Shown one piece after another: positions 47,601-57,951 of a stretch of 64,000 nucleotides of DNA. The notes beneath the pieces are model-generated. The model saw nothing but the letters and a program-made list of their open reading frames with translations, did no database searches and was not told where the DNA came from. Position 1 is the stretch's first letter, and every line of letters begins with the position of its first letter. Source of the stretch: Aralia elata (Eukaryota; Streptophyta; Magnoliopsida; Apiales; Araliaceae); contig CM068379.1 of assembly GCA_034770075.1 (NCBI GenBank), positions 15,561,506 through 15,625,505 of the forward strand. The letters are read 5' to 3'. Made by a program: the position numbers and the translations under genes.

Positions 47601-48258
47601 AGGGCAAAGTATGATCCTTGGGTAAGAACTCGCTGATAAGAGAGAGCAAAGCATTGAAACCTCTCTCACTGCAGTCATGCTCATTCTTGAAGTGTAAGAG
47701 CTTTGTAACTGCAGATAGCCTGGTGTGCTGATCATTTCCGGGGTACAATGGGACCCCCGATTCAGATAGTATTTTGTAAAAGGCAGCAACTGTATCATTT
47801 AGCTCTTGTTGAGCACTACCTGAAGAATGATCGGTTTCCATCCAATTGATATTGTTAGGCCCATAAGCATCCACCAACATCTCCACAACATCATAGTCAT
47901 CGGCGTTTGAATCACCGTGAACTGGTTGGTCTACTGAGCCGGTCAGTTCCCTCAACTCAACTGATTCCTCGTGATGGATCCATACAGAATACCCATCCAC
48001 AAAACCACGAGAAAATAAGTCGAATTTAATCTCGTCGGCTTTCTTCCGGATCTAGTTTTTACACTTGACACACGGGCATCTCATCTTCCCGTTCGGATCA
48101 TCAGCATGTTCTATGGCTTTGTCCAGAAAGTAGCACACCCCTTCACAGTAAGCTTTCACTAATCCCCTCCCGTCAATGGGTATCTTACGGTACATCCAAC
48201 TCCGGTCGGCTGACATCTTTAACTGAACAAAAGACACATTTAGGTCAGGGATATTCAT
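44640..48258 (-). pseudogene. TNP2-type CACTA transposase gene
   Basis: Domains in order on the - strand: transposase-associated domain (48210-48000; DRSWMYRKIP, CPCVKCKN), TNP2 catalytic region (47118-46200; DINVYLRPLVDELK, ALLWTITDF, ISGWSTHGKLSCPVC, TRRFLHVDHNYR, then HCIDVMHIEKNVFEN), DUF4218-like region (LPIHLPYELKLGGPVQYRW and, across a short intron ending at about 45879, RYMRRLKQKVKNKA), and DUF4216-like region (45300-44950; CHWFDTEKGVK, VFVLASQATQVYY). The C-terminus is strongly acidic. One in-frame stop follows KCKN near 48054, and frame breaks occur near 47330 and 47120. It would cut the CACTA ends in the nucleus. Confidence 0.88.
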
Positions 48259-49613
48259 TCATGTGGTCCATGCATGAATTATATGTTTCTAGAATGTCCA
48301 CTCTACAGTGGTTAGGTTTCTATCCCGTTCCTAGATGCGTCTCCTCACTAGTGTCAACACGTTCAGGACGTTTCTACCTATTTCAATAAAATTTCAGCAG
48401 CACCTCCCCATGGTCTCCAAGTACACGAAATAGACTAAGATAAATTAGTCTAAGTATGCACTCGAAGAACATGTAGAGATAACCGTCGAAAAATCATCAA
48501 AACAATTAAAAACGTACTGAACTCATTGACACCGGCCTAAGTGAGAGACATAACATCCAGTCACAGTCCTAAACTGGGGACTATTTGACATTCACTCCTA
48601 ATGAGTGAATGTCAAACGGGTTTCTAAGCTCCAAACTATATTACATGCGTATTAATTATATGCAGTTTATTATACTTAGTTTATTTTAATATTGGGGAAT
48701 TAGATAAATAAAATAAATTAATAATCAAGTGGGCCCAAAAATTGCAATTAAACAATTTTGACAGAATTTCGGTCGAAAATTCCGTCGGAAATAACAAATA
48801 TCAATTTTTAATCCGAATCTAACAATATATACAAATTTACTAACACATTGAACCAATTAGCTCAAAATAAATTAACAGCAACAACTTTGTAGAATCAATG
48901 CTCACAGATTATTGAACCAAATTAGTGTAATGAAATAAAATCACAGCAACAACTTTGTAGAATCACAATTTCAATCCCAATTTCAATCCCAATTTCAGCA
49001 ATTACAGACCAAAATCCCAATAATTTCAACCCAAATTCGGCAATCTCATACCCAAATTTTCAAATTAAAACAGATTCCAAAGATTGAAACTACTAACCTT
49101 TGCAGGTAACAAATTAAAACAAGTTGTGAAGGAGGAGGAGGAGGCGGTCGGGAATGGGGAGTCGCCGGAAGTGGGGAGTCGCCGGAGGTGGGGAAACGGC
49201 GGTGGAGGAGGCGGCTGGGAGAATAGAGAGAGAGAGAGAGATGCGGCTGAAGGTTAGAGAGAGAGAGATATGAGAGATTAGAGAGAGATGATATAGGAGG
49301 CGGCTGAGAACTGATTAAATTTTTTAGGTTTTAAGGGCTATTTCCGACGGACTTTCCGTCGAACTTAAATCCCTCGCAATCGCCGACGGAATATCCGTCG
49401 AGGATAACCCTCATTCCGTCGAAAATATGTTTGGCGCTGGCGGGAACATTGGCGCCATAACGTGTATCTAAATTCCGACGGAATTCCGTCGGAGTTATCT
49501 TATTTTCGAGGGAATTATTGCCGATGAATTATTCCGTCGAAAATAATATAACTCCGACGGAATATATTCCGTCGAAAATAATTCCGTCGGTCTTAGTTAA
49601 TTTTCTTGTAGTG
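48259..49613. repeat. Right subterminal and 5' region of the CACTA element
   Basis: The last 300 bases (49335-49613) repeat TTCCGACGGA / TCCGTCGAAAAT many times. The rest, up to the transposase start, is probably promoter and 5' leader; a GA-rich, GGAGGAGGCGG-type block is at about 49130-49300. No ORF is supported. Confidence 0.7.
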
Positions 49614-49616
49614 ATA

Positions 49617-49886
49617 TAACATATATATATAGATATATATCTAACAAAATACAACTGATTTTGAAAAAAAAAATTCTCGCTCATCCTAATAAATCATCTG
49701 GACTGTCCAAAGTTTGGGATAAATCTGACCCTTCTTTATATTTCTGCCCTCATTCCCCTTTCTTCTTCCCCTCTCTTCGTCGTCCCTCCCTGACCTCCTT
49801 CTTTTCTTCCCCGTCCCCTTTCTTCTTTCCCTCTCTTCATAGTGCCGAAGGTACGGGCGAAGTGCTAGTATATATATAGGGGAATG
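49617..49886. other. Short spacer between CACTA and MULE
   Basis: A TA microsatellite at the start, then CT-rich sequence with CCCCTTTCTTCTTCCC repeated imperfectly (49757-49785 and 49815-49840). It yields spurious reading frames on both strands. No gene is supported. Confidence 0.6.
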
Positions 49887-50230
49887 CTCCATATCAACCA
49901 ATTGCTATGGACACTATTCTAGCAACCAGATCTCCAACCGTCCAATAGTAAATCTAATATATGAGATTGACTTGGGCATGGACCCGGCCACTAGTCCTTC
50001 TAGCGGTCAGCGCAACTCCTACAAGCGGCTAGAAAAATGATTAAATTGCCCTCAACTTTATTTGGATTTTCAAAGTGGCCACTAGCGGCCAGGTAAAACG
50101 GCGTCGTTCAGCCTGGCTTCTAGTAGGATCTGCGACCAGGCAAAACGATCAGGCAAAACGACGTCGTTTTACCTGACCGCTAGTAGGAGTAGCGGCCAAT
50201 CTCTACTCCTACTAGCAGCCAGGTAAAACG
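49887..50230 (+). repeat. Left TIR of the MULE
   Basis: Reverse-complement match to 56215-56583. The inner part holds repeated CTGGCCGCTAGTAGGAGT-like words and the perfect palindrome AAAACGACGTCGTTTT (50155-50170). Confidence 0.8.
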
Positions 50231-50805
50231 ATATCGTTTTTCTGGATACGCTGCCATTTTCCTGGCCACTGATAGTACCTGCGGCCAGTTGAATTACAAA
50301 ACCAGATCTAATCTGGTTGCTGTTACCGATCGTTTGCTACAAACCAAAGAGAGAGGAAGAAGAGATATCTACTGCCCGCTATACTTGCACTAATCCACAT
50401 CAAAATTCAACTTTGGACCGGTTAATCCACTCCAATTACTAGTAAGAATATTCTTATCGATTTTTTTTTCTCGAATTTTTGTTAATTGATAAAATACTAC
50501 TAGAATTACATATATGAAACAACAAATTGAGTAGTATGTATGTATACAAATTGGGTAGTATGTATGTATCTTTTAATGCTTCTATTTACAAGAATAATCT
50601 CAGTAACTGACATCCTGTAATTTTATGCTATTAGATAGAATAGATAATTTTATGCTATGTAAACTTGAATTTTATAATAATGATAATTTAGACTAATAAT
50701 ATAGCATAATTTATACTTACGTACATACATTGAATAATTGGTCATGCGTATCTTTATACATGGAATATTAGTTTTATTGTTGTTGTTAGTATTTTTAGGT
50801 AAAAT

Positions 50806-51790
50806 ATGGACAATTGGTTGCATGGACCCATTGACCCCAGTGTTTTTAAGACCAACAACGTCATGTGTCAGAGGATGTATAGAACGATGTTGATAGGGGT
50901 ACACTAATGTCGACCCAAACTATTACCATAATGTATAACAACTGGGACCTGACCAAGTTATAAATAAAAAAAAACTATTAATTGGGTGGGGGTTTGGAGT
51001 GTTTAGTCATCCGGTAGTAGTCACTAAAACAGATGTCAGTCTCGTGTCCGCTCTAATTGAGAGATGGCGGCCGGAGACAAAAATACTTTTCATATGAAGT
51101 GTAAGGAAATAACAATAACGTTGGAGGATGTGCATTTTATTTTTGGGTTGCCGGTGTGGGAGATAGTATGGCGACCATACCTTAGATGGGATGATGATTG
51201 GACTGGGTATAATTATGAGGCGAGAATGGCAGGATCCGATCGAGTCCCATTGATTCATTTCGATATTGTAGAATATCAAATGTCCGACCAGGTCATGAGA
51301 CAATACGGTTATATACAAGGTATTCTGTCCCCGGCCGAAAGACATAATTTTCTTAGAGCACCCATGGAACAGAAATTCGAGCCGGAGGATTACATGAAAT
51401 TGAGGAAGGAATACATTGGGCAGTGGGAGATGTATATGGACCATCTCGAGGGACAAACAATGCAGGTTCTGGATAGTATCCCCATGGATACGTACTTCAA
51501 CTGGTATAATAAGATTACCCGATGATATCTGCATCGCCCTCGATGCGAAGAAGATCCTAACACTTCGTACGAACTTCGGTCTGTATATAATCAACATCGT
51601 ATGGCTAGCATAAGTAAGTTAAATTTTTACAAATTCTTCAATTGATATAATCTATCGTATACTTTGATGCTAATTTTTTTTTGTCTTCTTATTTTTTTTT
51701 TGTGGTTTTTTTGCATAGATTGAGAGCGCAAAAATTCCTCCTGGACAAAGTCTTCAAGCTCAACCAAGACTTTCCTCCTAAATACAAAGT
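50806..51790 (+). pseudogene. PMD (plant mobile domain)-like gene in the MULE
   Basis: Translation across one or more frameshifts gives MDNWLHGPIDPSVFK, FGVFSHPVVV, DVSLVSALIERWRPET (about 50980-51080), then TFHMKCKEITITLEDVHFIFGLPV (51091-51160), QYGYIQGILSPAERHNF, YIGQWEMYMDHL and MDTYFNWYNKITR (to 51524). ALIERWRPETHTFH-like followed by E-x-T-x-TLEDV is the PMD signature of MAIN-like and transposon PMD proteins. Continuation into LRAQKFLLDKVF lies after an intron-like T-rich gap (51615-51710). A frameshift between RWRPET and KNTFHMK breaks it. Function in mobile elements is unknown. Confidence 0.8.
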
Positions 51791-51839
51791 CATGAAAGAG
51801 GGTTAGGACCACTTGTATGCAATGTACGATGCAGACGTG

Positions 51840-52113
51840 AGGGGTGGGGGAAGAAGTATACGGGGGTTGGGGGAGGAGTATATGGGAGGTGAAGAGACAA
51901 GAGATGCCCAACTCTTCGGCCATGCATGACATCTACATCCCTAGCACCCAGGTCGATATACCTCAATTTACATATGAGGGCGCATCTTTTTTCATTAGGG
52001 ATGAGGTTCCAATAGAAGAAGTCCCCATAAAGATTGAATATGGACCGAAAGGGTCTATACCAAAGAGATTTCGTGGACAGAATATCCAAATCATCAATGA
52101 GAACTTCTTCTAA
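51840..52113 (+). pseudogene. Linker region between PMD-like and Ulp1-like parts
   Basis: An open stretch reads EETRDAQLFG at about 51890 and then, in a second frame, HDIYIPSTQVDIPQF, IEEVPIKIEYGPKG and PKRFRGQNIQIINENFF. No domain is recognised. It is in a position to join the PMD-like region to the downstream peptidase region in one transcript. Confidence 0.45.
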
Positions 52114-52129
52114 CTCCTGCCAATCCCCA

Positions 52130-52830
52130 GATGTTTCACATTGCTCACCCCTAGAGGTTGTACACATTGACTCATGAAGTTATCAATTCTTTATGACCCG
52201 GAATTTTGATATATGAGCATGTCATGGACGCGTATATGTCGCTTTTGCGGGATCGTGAAGAAAAATATTGGCATGAGGGAATATAGATGTGGGCTAAATT
52301 TGGGTTCATGCCCTCCTTCTTCATGTATTTGGGGAAAGGTGCCTTGCCCCGACAGGACCAAAATCGCAGAGTCCAATTCTACTATACTGTTAATCTTCAC
52401 GGTCAAAGATTGGAAGATTACTATCCTCGACCCTCTATATAATGACACACCTTACATCAAGCTGACTAATATGTACAAAGAGTATATCGATGTAGCAGTA
52501 CGTGTAATTTTTTAATTTTCAGTTAAATATAGCAAATATATGTACGTACTTATAACATACCTTTTATTGTAGGTACAATTGATACCGTTGACTTTGTGAA
52601 TTGGTAACCTGTTGAGGTCCATGCAAAAAAGGATTGGCCAATGTAGGAAAACACATGCGATTGCGACATCTTCGTGTGCAAGTATGTCGACTACCTCGTG
52701 CGGGGTGACCTTGACCTTACCAAGGAAAGATGGTCAATTGAAGATGTATCAGTATTTAGGTATAGGATAGCATATGAATTATTCAAATGTCAGGCTAGAG
52801 ATATACCTAGGGCACAGATTAACTAGATGT
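52130..52830 (+). pseudogene. Ulp1-like (C48) cysteine peptidase region in the MULE
   Basis: Translated blocks in order: YEHVMDAYMSLLRDREEKYW, GFMPSFFMYLG (about 52210-52335), TVKDWKITILDPLYND (about 52390-52445), then KKDWPM-stop-ENTCDCDIFVCKYVDYL (about 52628-52700) and ERWSIEDVSVFRYRIAYELF. The last part matches the Q-x5-DCG-F catalytic end of Ulp1/SENP peptidases, and the WKITILDPL part matches the strand after the catalytic His. Here the Gln position is a TAG stop, the Gly after Cys is Asp, and the expected His-Trp is not visible, so it is inactive. Ulp1 peptidases process SUMO; transposon copies have been described in plant MULEs (established knowledge, from memory). Confidence 0.75.
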
Positions 52831-52859
52831 TTATATGTATTTTCAATGTACACTAATGA

Positions 52860-53105
52860 CTTTTAAATTTCAATAAATGATATTTTAATTTCAATCGAAG
52901 CAAGTTGAATTATTCCAACGTATGTTATTCTAATTTCAATAGATAATCGATTAATTTCTATTATGAGATTGATGATGTTATCTAGTAATTGTTGTAATTA
53001 AATTTCAATTGATAGGTTATTTGTTGTTGAAAATTTTGGTATCAAACAGGTCTGGGTTGTATTAAACGGGTCTGGGTTAGTACTGTGGCTGTCACAGGTG
53101 TCAAT
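52860..53105. other. AT-rich spacer in the MULE
   Basis: Non-coding sequence between the Ulp1-like region and the 43-bp minisatellite. The word TTTCAAT(A/T)(G/A)AT recurs. Convergent transcription units end on either side of it. Confidence 0.45.
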
Positions 53106-53109
53106 TCCT

Positions 53110-53250
53110 TGTATTCTAACCGCAAGTAAGACCTGTGACCAAGCCTATTGCCTGTATTTTGGCCGCGAGTAGAACCTGTGGCCAGGCTTATTACCTGTAT
53201 TTTGGCCGCAAATAGGACCTGCGGCCAAGCCCATTGACTGTATTACATTT
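53110..53250. repeat. Minisatellite, 43-bp unit, 3 copies
   Basis: Units start at 53118, 53161 and 53204 with (A/G)(A/G)CCGC(A/G)A(G/A)TA and include ACCTG(T/C)GGCCA(A/G)GC and ATTGCCTGTATT-like parts. The GGCCGC...AGTAGGACCTGCGGCCA theme resembles words in the MULE TIRs. Confidence 0.8.
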
Positions 53251-53523
53251 TGCAAGTAGAGTGCTCAGGCACTGGTTTAGAGTGTCGAGGCGCTGGCCAA
53301 AGTCACGCACACTATAACTCAAGCTCCTAGGCATTGTCTTATAGCGCTGCGGCGCTGCATGTCCCGTTCGAAAAAAAAAGAACAAAGAACATGGATTACA
53401 TTTACATTTCAAAAACATTTCAAAATAATACTAAATTACATCTCCGTAAACATTCCAAAAAAACATAAACTAGTAGGACTGCAATACTAAATTACATCTC
53501 TATAAACCTAATTATTTTTAGGT

Positions 53524-56120
53524 TCAGAAATTCCTAACACTATAATGATTGTACTTGTCATGGTTGGTTTCGAATCCACATATGACACATTTTCGGTGAG
53601 GCTTACTACCCACTATTTTTTCAAGAGCACTTTTGAATCTCGATTATTTTTTTGACCCTTTGTTTGAGAAGCAATTGGTGACAAAACTCTTGTTCTTCTT
53701 CTTTAACCTATTCCTCTTTAGCATCATGCTCCAATCCCATCTCTTAGGGTGCATATCCGGTGTCGCGGTCAATATCATCGTTTGGTACGTTAATAATATT
53801 CTCATCCGGGTCATATTAATCAACAAAGGCTTTTTTCTCATGCATTTAGTTTTACTATAGTCTGGTAACCTCGAACTGAGCAAGCTGCTTTACTAGTTAA
53901 CTCTTGATAATCACTCATCAAATGATTGTACCGCATTACTTGATTTTTTTTAAAGTCGACACTTATTGGAAAAACCATTACTTCTTCACCATTACTCATA
54001 TTAGCATCTCTTGTCTATTGAGAAACGATTATGTCATCAAGTATTTTTGGAATACTCTTGAAATTGAAATATCTCAGAATGTGCCTGTAAATCTGACCAG
54101 AATGTGGAAACATTTGGCAAGTACATGTTACCGACCCTAGCTGACAATTGTTGACAACTTCCCTATATCTCCGACTATCTTTAATTGCATCTGCCATGTA
54201 CATTGTATAGACTTTTGTCTTAATAATGCACAGCTCACTGACTTTGTTAATGTTGTACTTTAGAGAATCCACAAGCTCTTTTTGAAAACGTCTAAATATC
54301 TCTTTTGTATAACATTCTGCAGCATGCACTTCCAAAGATGATCCACATACCAAATTACGTTTCTGATGTTTTGTTACATAGTCAGCCTTTCTCTCTCTGA
54401 TGAATTATTTCTCAATAGCCTTCAGAGTCTTTGATGTAGAACGAATTTAGGATAAAGAATTAATGGGAAATAAACTAGGATTTAAACTCCACGTTTAAAC
54501 CACTAGGATCTCTCAAGTGTATCAACTCCACGTATCAACACCAAGATGGATAAAATACTTCTACGGTATGAATAAAATAATCAACTTCAATATCAATATT
54601 ATGTAGTCTCCATTACTTGTTGGGATTACATCCCTATTTAAAGAGACTCAAAACCCTAATATTACTTGGGGAATAATAAAAGTATTAAACGACTAAAATA
54701 CCCTTATTGATAATTCCTAATCACTAATTAATGTCCTAAATCCCCACTAATAAATAAAATACATAAATCACATCAACTAGTTTTATATTAAACATAATAA
54801 AAACTCCAAATAATAAATATAAAAAAAAAGTCTATGTTCTTGACTTGGAATCCCCCTCATTTTCCTCTTGTTGGAGAAAAATCAACCTCGAGTTTTGTAA
54901 TATGATAGAATAAGCCATGAACTACACTGCAAATTTGAACGATGGGTGTTCTGAATAAACATGATGCAATTTCTCTAAAAATTTATTGTTAATATACCAA
55001 GAACACAATACATGATGAGTGGATGGGAGTACCCTGACAATAGTAATGCTCATGGCTTTATCTTGGTCAGTGATGATAGTTATAGGAGTCTTATAGTCTC
55101 TAAGATCCAAACGAAAGTATCTTCTGTCTCATCCCTTAACAGTGCAAATCTAAATAAAATAGAGTGATAACGGTGATTAACCCCAGTAAATGAAACAAAT
55201 GGCATATTATACCTATCTGTCATATACATAGTGTCAAATGTAACCACGTCTCCGAAACATTGATACATTAACCTTGATCGGGCATCTACCCATAAAATAA
55301 AAGTTATGCAATTGTCTTCGCTTGGTTTGACACGAAAAAAGAATTTACTCAACCTAGCAGATTCAAATTTTTTCAAATAAGTGACTGCAACTGGTGCATC
55401 ATTTTCATCCTCCGAGTCATGCTTTGAATTCCTAACTACATTACGAATATCCTTGTCACTAAAACCTACGTTTTTCATCCCTCCACCCATTGTGCTCAAA
55501 ACGTTCATCATCCTACTAGGTCTAAAACCCGCCTTATTTAAATTGTCAATTAATTGTCTTACTATCGGCGTAATATTCCTACGTGTCTCAATCAAATCTA
55601 CTTTGGTAGGTGTCACTAAATGATGATTGTGATCCAACTCAATGGTCAAAATATGTCAATTGTCTTCTTTCTTACTGTGGACAACAAGCATTCTGACTTT
55701 GCATAATGTTCTTCCTATCGAGTCTCTTTGTCTTCTTATTTTATCGTTATCACATTTATCATGTATTGAACTCTTTATAGCAGTTGGTCTACCGACTTTT
55801 TTACATACATATAACCTGGACGACAAATCATTACTACGAGCATGTTTATAACTATTTGCAATTCTAATCTCAAATCCATTTTTGTGTGCATAGAATCTAT
55901 AAAAATTTTCAGCTTCTTTCAACTTAGAGAACAATTGACCAACATAAGGGACCATTATCTCTTTATTACTTTCAGCATCATTAACATACTCAGATACATT
56001 TATATAATCTAAACTAGCAAGAGATTCAGAAAAACTAGATAAAAATATCTTTGTAGCAGGCCTGAAAGCCATTGATGAACACTTACCAAATTTGATTGCA
56101 CGAACAACTGATTTCTTCAA
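53524..56120 (-). pseudogene. FAR1/FHY3-type MULE transposase (decayed)
   Basis: Starts with MKKSVVRAIKFGK at 56120. The FAR1 DNA-binding domain is at about 55940-55600 (AENFYRFYAHKNGFEIRI, RLYVCKKVGRPTAIK, then LDHNHHL). The catalytic region shows ARSRLMYQCFGDVVTFDTMY (first Asp), GVNHRYHSILFRFALLRDET, WILETI and, after a frameshift, ITIITDQDKAMS (second Asp) and PSTHHVLCSWYI. The SWIM zinc finger is at about 54150-54060 (CTCQMFPHSGQIYRHIL). The C-terminus has SRFKSALEKIVGSKPH and CVICGFETNHDKYNH, ending with TGA at 53524. Defects: a TGA where a Trp is expected (55656-55658), a frameshift near 55095, and unrelated sequence at about 54430-54900 replacing the region between catalytic core and SWIM. 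Confidence 0.85.
54437..54860. mobile_element. Unidentified insertion in the FAR1-type gene
   Basis: AT-rich sequence without homology to FAR1 proteins lies between the catalytic region and the SWIM part. On the - strand it reads like an LTR promoter region (TTTAAATAGGGATGTAATCC), so a solo LTR is possible. No TSD or exact edges were found. About 100 residues of the usual FAR1 protein are also missing here. Confidence 0.45.
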
Positions 56121-56214
56121 ATCTCAACAAATTCTCCCCAAAGCTAGATTTGTGAAGCTACTTAGTAAATGGATGCGTATGAAGTAAAATGTTAGAAATC
56201 ATATGTGTAAGAAC

Positions 56215-56583
56215 CCAGTAGAGACTGGCCGCTACTCCTACTAGTGGCTAGGTAAAACGACGTTGTTTTGTCTGGTCGCTAGTAGGAGTAAAAACTGGTC
56301 GCAGGTCCTACTAGCGGCCAGGCAGAACGACGTCGTTTCACCTGGTTGCTAGTAGGACATATGACCACTTTGAAAATCCAAATAAAGTTGAGGGCAATTT
56401 AATTATTTCCCTGACCGCTAGTAGGAGTTGCGCTGGCCGCTAGTAGGAGTTGCGCTGACCGCTAGAAGGACTAGCGGTCGGGCCCATGCCCAAGTCAATT
56501 TCATCCATTAAATCTGTTATTGGATGGTTGGACATTTGATTGCTGAAATAGTGTTCATAGCAACTAGTTGCTATGGATATAGA
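56215..56583 (-). repeat. Right TIR of the MULE
   Basis: Inverted match to the left TIR, with the same GACCGCTAGTAGGAGTTGCGC repeated three times (about 56413-56470) and AACGACGT(T/C)GTTT words. Minor indels separate the arms. Confidence 0.8.
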
Positions 56584-56968
56584 CTTATATTAACTCTTCA
56601 TATTAGTATTACTTAATACTCGCTACGAATTTGAAATACTACAGAATGGCATGAGCACATATTGTTTAATAGGAGCTCTAACAACCCAACAAAATTCAAA
56701 AATAGTTCATTTAAGCCAAAAAAAAAATTAAAAAAAAAAACCTTAGAATCCCTTTATTTGTAATTACTAATAAAAGCCAAAGCCAATCTTTGCCAAAGGG
56801 TTAAGTAAAATTCAATTTTCTTAAATTCAAACAACTTGGAGGGAAAAGAAGAATTATGAACTAATGGTGTCGTATAATAAATTCCAATTAAAGGAGATAT
56901 AATGTTGCCTCCCAAAACCGAATAATGAGTTAAAATTCAAATTTAGTTGTGAAGTTACCTAACACAAT
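56584..56968. other. AT-rich intergenic DNA
   Basis: No gene or named repeat seen; A-rich runs at about 56718-56745. Confidence 0.5.
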
Positions 56969-57197
56969 ACTTCATCCGTTCCACCAAAAAAGTTTTATTT
57001 ATCAAATTTTTTTAGTCCACAAAAAGAGTAAATTTTTAATAATTAGTCTAAAATGTCACAATTTTCTCAAGTTTGTCATTAAAATTTATTTTTTTATCAT
57101 GATTAAACTAAAAACTTATAAGGTGTATACATGGAATAAGAACATTTTTAATATTCATAAATTTTATAAATAGGACTCTATTTGTGAACGGAAGGAT
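56969..57197. mobile_element. MITE with TTCATCCGTTCC-type ends
   Basis: Left end ACTTCATCCGTTCCACCAAAA and right end TTTGTGAACGGAAGGATTA are roughly complementary, and the arms contain AAAAAGTTTTATTTAT and ATAAATAGGACTCTATTT. Stowaway-like by its ends; TSD not certain. Another single end of the same kind, TACTCCCTCCTTTCC, is at about 57486. Confidence 0.6.
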
Positions 57198-57781
57198 TAC
57201 AATATAATGCGGCTAAAAACTAAATATATTCAAGATTTATTATTAAGCAATTGTTAACCTCTACTCATAAATTCACTTACAAAAAAATAGGACCAGTATA
57301 ATATACCTGCAACTCTGCAAGAACTTTCAATGAGTTCCAATTCTTTTATATAGATATATATCCTCCAAGCAGAACATCAGTAAGGAAGCCGACATAAGGG
57401 TCTTCAAGTTACTATGGTTGAAGATACACAACCTTAGTCTAAATAATATTTTATGAAAGTAAATAATAATGAAAAGTTAACAATTACTCCCTCCTTTCCA
57501 GAAACAGAAATCCACTTACAAAATTTTCAAAAACTACAATTTTTTTTTGTTTTCTTTTATATTCATCCAAAATATAATTAGCCTTCTTCTCAAATTAGCA
57601 AAACTCAATTACTTTATCAACTTAGTATTAGACATAGAACCCATCCCTATTTTGAGATTTTGGAGCAGTACATGAACATATGCAAAAAACACAAATAAAA
57701 AGAGTCAAAAAACATGACAATATCATATTCACAGAATCATAGTTACATGAGATTTCAGCTTCATTATTTCACTCAAGTATG

Positions 57782-57910
57782 CAGGGACGAAGCCAGGATT
57801 TAATCTTGGAGGGGGCCAAAATTTTTACCAAGTCATAAATAATTTGACGGGGGTTCGGGGGCAACGCCTCCGAACCAATTTTTTTTAATACTTTTGTACT
57901 TTCAGGTCAC

Positions 57911-57951
<41 letters not shown>

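Larger units (their letters stand above)
41915..49613 (-). mobile_element. CACTA (En/Spm) transposon, full length
   Basis: The element starts CACTACAAGAAAA and ends with its complement TTTTCTTGTAGTG, flanked by ATA on both sides (41912-41914 and 49614-49616), the 3-bp TSD of CACTA elements. Length 7.7 kb. Both subterminal regions are packed with palindromic ATTCCGACGGAAT / TTCCGTCGGAA words. On the - strand it holds a TNP2-type transposase gene (48258-44640) followed by a TNP1/TnpA-like gene (about 44558-42544). Termini are intact, so it could be moved in trans even though its own genes carry stops. Confidence 0.95.
49887..56583. mobile_element. Mutator-like element carrying FAR1-type transposase, PMD and Ulp1-like genes
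   Basis: Left (about 49887-50230) and right (about 56215-56583) ends are long imperfect inverted repeats. Shared words include TTGCTATG(G/A)ACACTATT, GACTTGGGCATGG(A/G)CCCG, CTTCTAGCGGTCAGCGCAACTCCTAC and TTTATTTGGATTTTCAAAGTGG. Inside, a FAR1/FHY3-type transposase gene runs on the - strand and a PMD-like plus Ulp1-like coding region on the + strand. The exact outer edge and a TSD were not resolved, because the flanks are TA-rich. Combining FAR1-type transposase with long TIRs identifies a MULE. Confidence 0.85.

Noticed and set aside
51007..51597. 196-residue - strand frame
   Set aside because: It is the shadow of the PMD-like region on the + strand.
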